Source of the DNA: Ochotona curzoniae
Taxonomy: Eukaryota; Chordata; Mammalia; Lagomorpha; Ochotonidae
Direction: 5' to 3'
DNA: 64,000 nucleotides
Assembly (NCBI RefSeq): GCF_017591425.1
Contig: NW_024465885.1
Location: 46,681,001 to 46,745,000, forward strand
Shown: piece after piece, positions 55,419 to 64,000 of the stretch
How positions within the stretch are numbered: position 1 is the first letter of the stretch
Layout of the letters: each line of letters starts with the position of its first letter
Notes under the pieces: model-generated
Seen by the model: the letters and a program-made list of their open reading frames with translations, nothing else
Told to the model about the DNA's origin: nothing
The model's database searches: none
Translations under genes and position numbers: made by a program

Positions 55419-56579
55419 ACTTTTTCCTTCCAAAGCATTGGAATCTTCAGTTGCCATTCGTACTTGTACACCAAAACATGATGGGTTAGTGCAAGTGCTG
55501 TTTCTCTGTTATTGCATGTGTCTGACTCTGCTTGGATGAGAATTATGAGCCGTTCATTTGTTTTCTGTTGTCTTTATTCTTGCCACTCATCATTCACCCT
55601 TGGCATGCACCCAGCCAATAACCCCACCAAGATCCCCCTCCCACAGGCTGAGCCAGCCCCTGTGGGGGCTCTGCCAGGTCTTTCCCAGCAAGGAGACAAA
55701 TGCCCAAGGACGCTTGATGCCTGCTTATCACATTGTCCAGGTGCCCAGTGGATCCCTGTGGCCTGTTGCCCATCCACCACAGGGATGAGAATTTTGTAGA
55801 CATGGTGTTGGAAGCCCTGAACTGAAGGCACCCAGGCAGTTGGCTGGGGTCTAGACTTGGCACATGCCTGGATGTGCCACCACCTACCTGACCAGGTGAA
55901 AGAGCCAATAGAAATGAGGATTCCTGGCAAACCACTGTGGCATCACCCACTGGCTCAGGGGTCTTCCTCAGTCCCAAGGCAGATGGGGGGCACCACAGCC
56001 TCCGGCACTGGATGGGGCTTAACAATCTTCCCTCATTTACTTCTCTTGTGCAGTTGGGATCCTGGCAACCCTAAGCTAGAGGTGTGCAGGAGGAATCTCA
56101 GGACCCAGGAAGCTGCTCCTAGCAGCTATCGCATCCCCGTCACTAATACAACAGCCTGTTGATGATGTTTGCCACTCCAAAGAGCGATCCTGGGCACCGA
56201 GCATGCTGCTCCGCTCAGCCAATAGCGCCTTCAGAATGACAGCAAACAGCCAGCAACAGGAGAAGGGACGTGATGGCACAGGCGCTCTCCAGTGAAACGC
56301 TGCTTACATTTCACACAGTGGGAAAGCAGGGATGTTTTGAGTTCTGTGCAACCAGGGAATTCAAATGTATGCTAGCGCCATGTCCGGTTGATCAGTTCTC
56401 CAGCTGAGCTTGAGCCAAAGTCTGGATGAAGAGTTGTATCTGGGCCTTACTTTGTCCTCCCAGCACTGTTAACTGCCAGATTCCTGGGACCCAATTCTCT
56501 ATTGGTGCTAAGTTTCCCCCATTTGCTCATGAAAATTCAGCTTTGCTATAGCTCTTCCGGGTGCCACGCATTCAGCTTG
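55419..56579. other. Non-coding stretch, no recognised element
   Basis: Frames of 95-143 codons on both strands between 55512 and 56162 overlap and resemble no known protein. Confidence 0.4.
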
Positions 56580-57000
56580 GTTCCTCCCTGCAGTGGGGGA
56601 GCCATGGGTCTCTGTCTTGTGCACCTGTAGGAGTTTCTGCAGGTGCCACACACTGATCTGCCAGGGGTGAGAACTGGGCATCGGCAGGTCAGTTCCTTCC
56701 TGAGGTCTCAGGGGAGGACAACACTGCCCGGCTGATGATGACTGGCAGCTCTTGGGTGCCTAGCTGGGACCCCCGGCGTCCAGTCTCCAGCCACATTTCC
56801 CTAAGACATCTCTGTGTTGCCCTTGATGAGGGGGTCTGCTCTGTATGTGTCTCCCTCCCGCTCTCCTCCTGTGACTCACACCCTCGTCACACTTGCAAAG
56901 ACCATACATCCTATCAGGTCACTTGTCACAGGCACCAGGCATGAAGACTTGAGACTGAATTACATCTGTGGGGAGACCTCGTTCAATCCATGACTGTTCA
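56580..57000 (-). repeat. Old LTR-like repeat, class uncertain
   Basis: TGACTCACACCCTCGTCACA, TTGCAAAGACCATACATCC, CAGGTCACTTGTCACAGGC and GAATTACATCTGTGGGGAG recall a common mammalian LTR or MaLR-like repeat. Orientation and family are tentative. Confidence 0.4.
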
Positions 57001-57124
57001 TGAAGAAAGGGGAGAAACCCGAGCAGACTTGGAACAAAGCAGGAGGTTGATGCCATGATTGAGAAGTCCCCACCAAAGGAAAGCCTGACAGCTTCCAGAC
57101 TGAGTTTTACCAAACTTCAAAGAC

Positions 57125-57390
57125 CTTTTTTCCTTTTTCATTTATTCTAATCAGAAAAGGAGCTTCTCTCTGCTTGTCCCCCACTCCTCCCCGTCGAGGC
57201 CCACAGAGTAGGAATTGAGAACTTGATCCAGGTGTCTTGTGCAGAATGGTGGGGATGCCCTGGACCTGCTGCTGCTCAGAGTCTGCCTTAGTGGGAAGCT
57301 GGAAGCAGAAGCAAGGCCAGACTGAAACAGGATCCTCTCACCTGGGACACAAGCACCCTAATCAGTGCCTTGGCTGCTAGGCCAGACACC
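57125..57390 (-). mobile_element. Probable old CSINE
   Basis: AACTTGATCCAGGTGTCTTG, CTTAGTGGGAAGCTGGAAGC and GTGCCTTGGCTGCTAGGCC keep the spacing of a minus-strand CSINE. Strongly diverged. Confidence 0.45.
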
Positions 57391-57444
57391 TGCTCCCCAC
57401 AAAACATGCGTCATAGAACTAATGCCAGTTCTTCTGATTTTCTT

Positions 57445-57695
57445 TTTTAACAATTTATTTTCTTTATTTGAAAGGCAGAGAGAGGGAGAGAGATCTTCCA
57501 TCTACCGATTTACTCCTTCAGATGGTTGCAACAGCCAGGGCTGGACCAAAGTCAAGAGGTAGAAACTTCCACTGGGTCTCCCATGGGACCCAAGCATACG
57601 GGCCATCTTCTGCTGCTTTCCCAGGCACGTCAGCAGAGTGCCAGATTGGAAGTGGAGCAGCCAGGACGCCAGCGGGTGCTCATATGGGATGCCGT
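57445..57695 (-). mobile_element. CSINE
   Basis: TTTATTTGAAAGGCAGAGAG, CCATCTACCGATTTACTCC, CTGGGTCTCCCATGGGACCC and GGGTGCTCATATGGGATGCC. Confidence 0.92.
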
Positions 57696-60689
57696 TGTTG
57701 CTGTCATCACCCAAATCATTCAAACTCTTCTAAAAAAAAATGGAAAAGAACATTTCCAAATTCACTTTAAGATGCCAGCACTACCCAGATACTAAAGCCA
57801 GAAAGACATTTGGGAATAAACATAGGTATGAAAATCCTCAGGAAAGTCTCACAAACCATCCAGCTGAGTGTGAGGATAGCTTGACATCAGATCCACAAAT
57901 ACATGACTTTATAATTAAAAGATATATCCCATATGAATAGCATGTGAGACAAAAACCCTATGATCATCTCGACTGGCGAAAAAAAAAAAACCACTTAGCA
58001 AAATTCACCATCATTCAAGAAATGAGACCCAGAAGGAATATACCACACAAGAGCAAGATTGCTATGACAACCCACTCCCTGCAGTGATGAAAACGACCTA
58101 CTAGGTCCTGCAAGCACTGGTCTGGCTTTATCACAGCAAGTGGAGATCCAGGACTGCTGGGGGAAAAAACGCCGCAAATTCACAGCCCATACCTGCGCAT
58201 ATGATTGCTAATCAAGACATCTGAGGGATAGCTCCATTGAGCTCCACCAGAGGAAACTGCTCTCACAGGCCCCAGAGAGGCCCCAGAAGCTCAGCATTCA
58301 GTCCAAGCCCCATATCTCCATCACCCTGAAGGTCTCCAGGCCACAGAACTTGTAGGGCCCTCCATGACACAGGACATTGTTCCAAGCCCTCAGCTGAAGG
58401 GAAGTCATGGCTCTCCACAGCAGCTTGAAATGATCAAGAGAAAATTATGTGTCTCCCAAAATGTGAGCTGACCTGGGGCTCTCCAGGGATCAAGCATTAG
58501 CACCCATAGTGCCAGGCAGCCAAGGCTACAGGGCACTGAACTTGTTCGAATAATGCTTTCCATTGCACAGGTGTGGGGAAAGCATCTCCATGCATTGGTT
58601 TACAGGGAAATGCAGAAATGAAGCAAGGCACTAAAACTGACCCAAGGCAGTGAGCGGGGAGAAGAAGAAAATGGGCTAAGAGGGAAAAGAAACATTCCAC
58701 CATGCCTCCTAAGTCCCCCCGATCTGTCGGGATTTGTAACTCAGGAAAGCCCTAAAGTGAAACACAAATCACAAAGTGACCAAGAGTCGTAATCCGCATT
58801 CCTAAAGAGGTTGCCTTTTCCGGTCGTGAAAAACGAATCAGACTGTAAATATATAATATCTCTCTCCTTCGGTGCCACTTCTTTCATTGCTTTCTTAAAA
58901 TATTACAAAGCAAACAAATCCTGCATTCTAATCCATTATCGCCCAGTTCCATATCTAATCAACTTGAAGTCAAAGCCATATGGACAGTGCAAACATGAAA
59001 AAAAAAAAGGTTCTTGTAAGATAAGCAAACAGGAAACCAGAGGCTGCTGATGATGAAACTGATAGCCCCGTGGTAATCTGAGCAGTAAAATCACTAAAAC
59101 CCTTCCTGCACCATAAACAGAGCTTTTGGGGACCAGTCTCGGCTTCCCTCCCTGGTGGTTTGCTCGTCGGCTGCAACAGTCAATGCATATCATCATTTAG
59201 CTTGGTCTTGCCCCCATGGTGTCGGTAGTGGTAGCACATGCACCCAGCTTTGCAGGCTCTCCCGGCACCAGGCGCTCCCACCTGCTCACTGAATGCTGTG
59301 TGGTCCAGCCTGCAGTCCCGGGTTGATGGCTGCACTTGACTTCTCAGTGTCAGCAGAAAAAGCAGGGTGTGTCTAGAACAGGCTGCCAGCTCCGACACCA
59401 GCCACACATTGCAATGCCTTGCCCTAGTGCTACCCTGTATGCTGAAGGATGGCCAGTTGTGCCTGCAGCTGATACATCCTGGAGCTGGAAGCATCACCCC
59501 TCTCATCAAAGATGCCTCTGGATATTGCCAAGTGGCCATAGTGAGAAGCCCTGAGCTGGAAGAAATCTTGGCAGCGAAGAGTCCAAATCACATAACTTTT
59601 GCTGGGATGTTTGTTGTGACCCTTGGAACTGAGCGTCACTCTTTCCACAAGGCTCGAGGAACTCATATGAACTCTGCAGCATGGCTTTTCCCCTGACAGA
59701 ATGGGAGAACATGTAGTTTCAAGCCCATAAGCTTATTCAAAGGAAACTCGCTGAATGCACAAACTCAGTGAAGAAATGTGCCAGGCATCAAGGTCCCAGG
59801 GCTCACTGCCTCGCCATTGCCACAGCAACCCACCTTCTCTGCTTTTCACCCAGGTGTGTCAATGCCTGTAGGAGGTGGCGCATGGGTTCCTTCCATCTCA
59901 TGGCAAAGCCAGTGCCTTGTTAGCTAACAAGCATCCTGTTTGTACTGGAAATAGGGTGACCTGAATTGGCACAGTTAATCAGCTTGTCTCCTCCGCTAAG
60001 ATCAGATACTTCCCCTCAAGAGCAGAGAACTGATACCAAGCACAGAGGGACACGGAGGAAGAGGGAGGGATGGCCACACCAAACATGTGCTGCAGGCACA
60101 GTCTGGTTCTGCTCACCGCCAGGGACGGGGGCCCATGGTTTGCATAGGCCACACAGCTCCCAGCTTTGTCCTGCCCCATCTGACCGGTGCCTCGGGTGCC
60201 CTTGCTGTCTCTCCTTGTGTGGGCTGTCACCAATGCTGATCCTCCCTGGGAGGGGCAGGCGTGCTGAAAGGGATCTCAGTGGATGAGATCTTTGGGAATT
60301 ATTTCTTATGGCCAAACACCAGGTTAGCAGGTTTGCCAAAAACAGACCAAAAAATCCTCCTCCACCGTTTGTTAAGTCAATCTCAAGCCCCACTCTCTGT
60401 GGCTCCATTCTCTGCACCCTAGCAGTGCCTGCTCCCACGAGCTACCCCACATCTGGTACCTAGGAATGTTCCAGGCTCTCCCTAGTACAGGGTATTCACT
60501 TTTCCACCCTCACCCTCTGGCCTCATGGCTGGGAAGAGACAAGACCAGGAACCCCAGTGGACACAAGCCAGGGTCCTATGGCCAAGGCTCTTTCTGTCCA
60601 ACACTTGGAGGTTAGCAGCTGCACCTACAGGAGGGTTAGCATCTCAAGTCTTGGTCCCAGAGGATGCTCGCTTCCTTTATTTGAGCACC
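57696..60689. other. Long stretch without recognised repeats
   Basis: About 3 kb has no SINE or LINE I recognise. 58800-59180 is AT-rich with transcription-factor-like words (TGATAGCCCCG, GCATATCATCATT) and could be conserved non-coding DNA. A plus frame at 59367-59696 (109 codons) ends at a TGA and resembles no family I know. No polyadenylated pseudogene was found. Confidence 0.35.
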
Positions 60690-60952
60690 ATAGAGTGTTG
60701 TGGGCTGAGGAGTTGATTAGCATTTGTTAAGCTTGGCTCCTGCAGGAAATGGCTTGGAGGCTAGTGGCACCTTGTCTGTCAGACTCATTAGCATCCGATT
60801 GTGCTGCTAGAGGCTTGGGGGAAAGGTATATAAGGTTGAATAAAGGGAGGCAGAGAGAGGCCTCTTCCACCACTACTGGTCTCCTGTCAGTGTCTGATTC
60901 CCTGACCCTCGCCGTGTCCATGCCACTGGCCAAGCTGGCCGGTACAATAGAG
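60690..60952. repeat. 6-bp target-site duplication around the second solo LTR
   Basis: ATAGAG at 60690-60695 and 60947-60952. Confidence 0.78.
60696..60946 (+). mobile_element. Solo LTR, 251 bp, same family as 21559-21804
   Basis: It begins TGTTGTGGGCT and ends GGCCGGTACA. TATATAA lies at 60827-60833 and AATAAA at 60839-60844. Shared blocks with the first copy include GAGTTGATTAGCA, CAGGAAATGG, GGCTTGGGGGAAA and ACTGGTCTCCTGTC. The polyadenylation hexamer sits just 3' of the TATA box, upstream of the likely start site, as in retroviruses that carry the signal in U3. The two copies have different 6-bp duplications, so they are separate insertions. Confidence 0.85.
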
Positions 60953-61041
60953 ATGATCCCATTGATATGATCAATGATAACATTCTCAAGCAAACCTGCC
61001 TCGTCCCCCCCAAAACCAGGCAGTGTTGGAGGGGAAAAGCT

Positions 61042-61210
61042 TCCTGACTGGACTCAAGTTCCCAGAGTTGCAGCTTCCTCACCTCCTGGGTAGACTTGGG
61101 CAGGTGAGCCTTGCTGAGCCTCAGTTTACTCATCTGGAGAGTGGGCATGATGCCATCTAGCTCATGAAATCATTGGGAATAAAAAGTGATCACGAGTACG
61201 TGGTGCCCAG
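61042..61210 (+). mobile_element. MIR SINE fragment
   Basis: GACTTGGGCAGGTGAGCC, TGAGCCTCAGTTTACTCATC and TGGAGAGTGGGCATGATGCC follow the MIR core in order. Confidence 0.75.
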
Positions 61211-62286
61211 CGTGTTGGCAAGCAGACAAGAGTGAGCTTCCTGCGCGGCTCCCCTTTGTCCCCTTGCCACCTCTCCTCCGAGGTCACACCATCAGCTTCT
61301 TCCCTGAGGTGGCTCCTCGTGCCGAGGCCAGCCATGCACGCAGGTGGCTTGAACATCTATTTCTTAGGAACTTGTTCCTGTGGACCCAACCTCCCAGCCC
61401 AAGCTCCCAGCTGCCTGGCTGGCAGCCCCACCTCTGGGCAGCACAATGGCCCTGGACAGCTGGGCCTGGGGCAGGGCTCCTCCCACCTCCTGTACCACCC
61501 AGAGGGGCTGCCTTGCTACACCAAGTGCTCCCAGGCCTCCAACAAGCACCCCATCCTAAACCACCCTTCGATGTGGCAAACTCCATTCCTCCCGCATGCA
61601 GGTGCCTGTGCACACCCAAGCTGTTAGTTGTGCTGCTGCTAAACTCTTGTGGCTTCCGACCACAGAACCCTCATTGCCTCTTGTGAAGGGTTCCACATAG
61701 ATGGGGCTGCTGGGCTCCACACAGTCACTCAAACCGCGGGCCCCAGTCCTTGCATTGTTGCCCTGTTCCCAGGTCCTTCTCATCCTCTGCACAGCTGAAG
61801 CAGAGTGACCACCAAGACTGCATTCCAGCAGGAGGTTGGGAGGGAGACTACGGAGAGATTGAGACCCGGGCTGAGGTCTGCACTCACTGGGATTGAGTCC
61901 CAGGGCCACACCTCATTGCAAGACAGGCAGAAGGGAGCCGCCTCCTCCACCAGCCTTCGCAGATTGCTGAGTCTGGCTGCAGTCTCCTCTGCTGGGGCAC
62001 CCCTTGGGTGGTAAGGACCAGCAGTATCATCATGCCCGGGGGGCACACCTGGCACAGCAGGTGGCTCAGCCATTGGCACTTGGAGATGGGACCCGCAGCA
62101 GCAGATGGGAGGAGCTCCTGGCTTGGTTTCTTTCATCCAAGGGAGAAGGGTATGGCGATGGTTTCGCACAGTCCTTAAGCCTTGTGTCCCGCATTATTTC
62201 AATCCCCTGGAAAATAAATGAAACCGATCTAAGCCATTGATGGAACGTTAATTCCTGGACACCCTCAGCCAAAGTTAGAAGCATCA
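61211..62286. other. Non-coding stretch, no recognised element
   Basis: Frames up to 166 codons at 61186-62169 occur on both strands in GC-rich DNA; none is recognisable. Confidence 0.4.
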
Positions 62287-62380
62287 CATGTTGGGACTGG
62301 CGCTGTGGCATAGGGATAAAACCCTGTCTACAGTGCCAGCATCCCATACAGGAGCTTGTTCAAGTGCTGGCTGCACCATT
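62287..62380 (+). mobile_element. CSINE head only
   Basis: GGGACTGGCGCTGTGGCATAG, CCAGCATCCCATACAGGAGC and TTCAAGTGCTGGCTGCACC, then stops. No duplication seen. Confidence 0.85.
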
Positions 62381-62952
62381 TTAAAGAAACAATGCTATTG
62401 AAACAACAATAAAAAATCAGTAAATCTTGAGGGTTATGAAAGATGGGTTCCTATGCATGACTGCCTGTCAGCAATGATCAATGAGCCTCGTGCACAGGAG
62501 CACCCTAACCATACACACCCAACAGGCCTTGCGGCGGGCCTTCTGCCCAGCAGCTATTGGCTCAGCCTTCGGCCACATCACCCTGTGATCAATCCTTGTG
62601 CCTGGGGATGATTGTTTCAAGACGCCATACACAATCCTCAAGTCTGTCTTCATAAGCTTACGCTTCTTGGAATTAAAGCCTATTTGTTTTGGAGCATAAT
62701 GTTTTGAAATCCACATCGTTTCTTTTTTTTTTTTAATTTTCCACAAAAATGATTTATTTTGCCCCAAAGACATCATTTTAATTCCATCCTTCAAGGATAT
62801 TTTGAAATATCCTCCCATAAATTTATTGATGAGGATCCGAATATAATACTATATACTTACAGAGATTCAGGCAGTGTTGGAAATGTCACTGGATAGCACT
62901 GTATTCGTCAGCTATAGACAGCAAGGATGAAAGATGTGAAAGAACCAGAAGG
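62381..62952. other. Non-coding stretch with a foldback-like piece
   Basis: 62725-62825 contains TTTATTTTGCCCCAAAGAC and TTTTAATTCCATCC, similar to the 47281-47345 element end. The rest is unassigned. Confidence 0.35.
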
Positions 62953-63265
62953 TGGATCCAGCACAATAGCTCAATGGTTTAATCCACACCTTGGGATCCC
63001 ACGTGGGCGCTGGTTCGTGTACCGGCTGTTCCACTTCCCATCCAGCTCACTGCCTGAGGTGTAAGAAAGCAATAGAAGTCGGCCCAGAGCCTTGGGACGG
63101 ACCCTGCACCCCCATGGGAGACCTGGAGGAAGTTCCTGGTTTGGGATCGATTGAACTCCTCTGGCCTTTGCGGCCACTTGGGACTGACCCAGCTGATAAA
63201 ACATCTTTCTGTCTCTCCTTCTCTGTAAATATGAACTTCCTTTCCAGTAAAAATAAATAAGCCTT
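62953..63265 (+). mobile_element. CSINE, full length
   Basis: GATCCAGCACAATAGCTCAATG head, GCTGGTTCGTGTACCGGC (B-box region), CATGGGAGACCTGGAGGAAG and CCAGTAAAAATAAATAAGCC tail. Confidence 0.93.
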
Positions 63266-64000
63266 TTTTTTAAGAAAAAAAAAGGGGGGGGGAGAAACAG
63301 AAAGCAGAATGCATGTGTGTTGGAGAGCAAAATAATAGAAGCGTTAGTTGCAGAAAAGTAACAAAAACAAACTTAAAACACAATCACAACAGCGACAACT
63401 GCCATTTCACACTAAACAGTGTGACTTACCTTCTTATTCCAGAAGCTGAACTGCAATCTTACAAAGGCAGTTACATTGCCTAATGAGCTCGGCATTATAT
63501 CTAGGAAAATTAGACCTCCAACAGGCTTTCTGAAACATTTTAAGATTCCTTTGTATCTTCATTCCCACTGGCAGTAAAAAATAAAATTGAAAAAAAAAAC
63601 AGTTATCTGTATGATTAAAACTTTGCCAAGTATCGTCAATAATTTTTTATGTCTGTCTACTGGCTCAACACAAGAACCTCTTACACTGAGCAGATTGCAG
63701 CATCTTTTAAGTTAGTAATAAACACAGCATCTGTAGGACAGATTGTATAATAAATACGTAAATGACATACCTCTTTAATGATGCTTGCTTAAAGGAAACA
63801 TTCCTTTCTTAGTCTGAATAACCAAGCTCAGCTTTCTGTGTTTTTATGTTTCTATGCTTGCATGTTACATTTTCTGAAAACTGTGTAATAAACCTAAATT
63901 TTTACTGAAAGAATAAAGACATCCCTTTGCCACAACCTGCTTGGATCTACTCAAGTTTGTTACAGCACATGTGCTCCATTGCGATGTCATGCTGTGCCAA
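63266..64000. other. AT-rich repeat-free right end
   Basis: Several AATAAA hexamers occur by composition (for example near 63718 and 63888). No exon, SINE or LINE is recognised. It could be conserved non-coding DNA or part of a long 3' UTR, but nothing visible decides this. Confidence 0.35.

Noticed and set aside
59367..59696. 109-codon plus-strand frame that looks somewhat protein-like
   Set aside because: I could not match it to a family and saw no splice sites or A-tail for a processed copy. Left unannotated as a gene; a protein search would decide.
21559..60946. The two related LTRs as ends of one provirus
   Set aside because: They lie 39 kb apart with unrelated sequence between, and each has its own 6-bp duplication (GCTCCT, ATAGAG).

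Overview
The window is nuclear DNA from a lagomorph, most likely a pika (Ochotona). The main evidence is about 45 copies, on both strands, of the C repeat (CSINE), a tRNA-derived SINE restricted to lagomorphs. Several copies have the head form I associate with pika rather than rabbit. The L1 elements, MIR fragments and MaLR-type LTR remnants also fit a eutherian mammal. I found no protein-coding exon I could defend and no functional RNA gene. Nearly all reading frames on both strands are chance frames, frames through SINEs, or L1 ORF pieces.

Layout. 0-7.5 kb: a CpG-dense segment with a possible splice donor (1.57-1.90 kb), a foldback element, a tailless CSINE (4.2 kb), and one copy of an unclassified repeat family with an internal VNTR (5.4-6.15 kb). 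7.5-15 kb: repeat-poor sequence, then CSINE clusters and an L1 ORF2 scrap. 15.03-18.10 kb: an L1 insertion with a complete 5' end, flanked by a 14-bp target duplication; most of ORF2 is missing and an antisense ORF2 piece sits inside it. 18-31 kb: MIR, an older L1 split by later SINEs, a 246-bp solo LTR nested inside a CSINE, a CpG-rich non-repetitive block at 28.25-28.78 kb, and a 34-nt U6 snRNA fragment with its own 15-bp target duplication (29.4 kb). 31.97-34.11 kb: a young L1 with a 5' inversion (twin-priming structure) and a 15-bp target duplication. 34-46 kb: a GATA-type degenerate microsatellite, a 17-bp minisatellite, an inverted dimer of two tailless CSINEs, and the second copy of the VNTR-containing family. 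46-64 kb: more CSINEs, short tandem duplications, MaLR-like fragments, a second copy of the solo LTR (60.70-60.95 kb) with a different 6-bp target duplication, a MIR, and an AT-rich repeat-free right end.

No genes can be described as acting together here. The coherent story is one of mobile elements: L1 machinery explains the L1s, the CSINEs and the U6 fragment, and the nesting gives a relative order (old L1 and MIR first, then CSINEs, then the solo LTR at 21.6 kb). Class assignments were made by eye from remembered family features; boundaries without a target duplication are approximate to about 10-20 bases.
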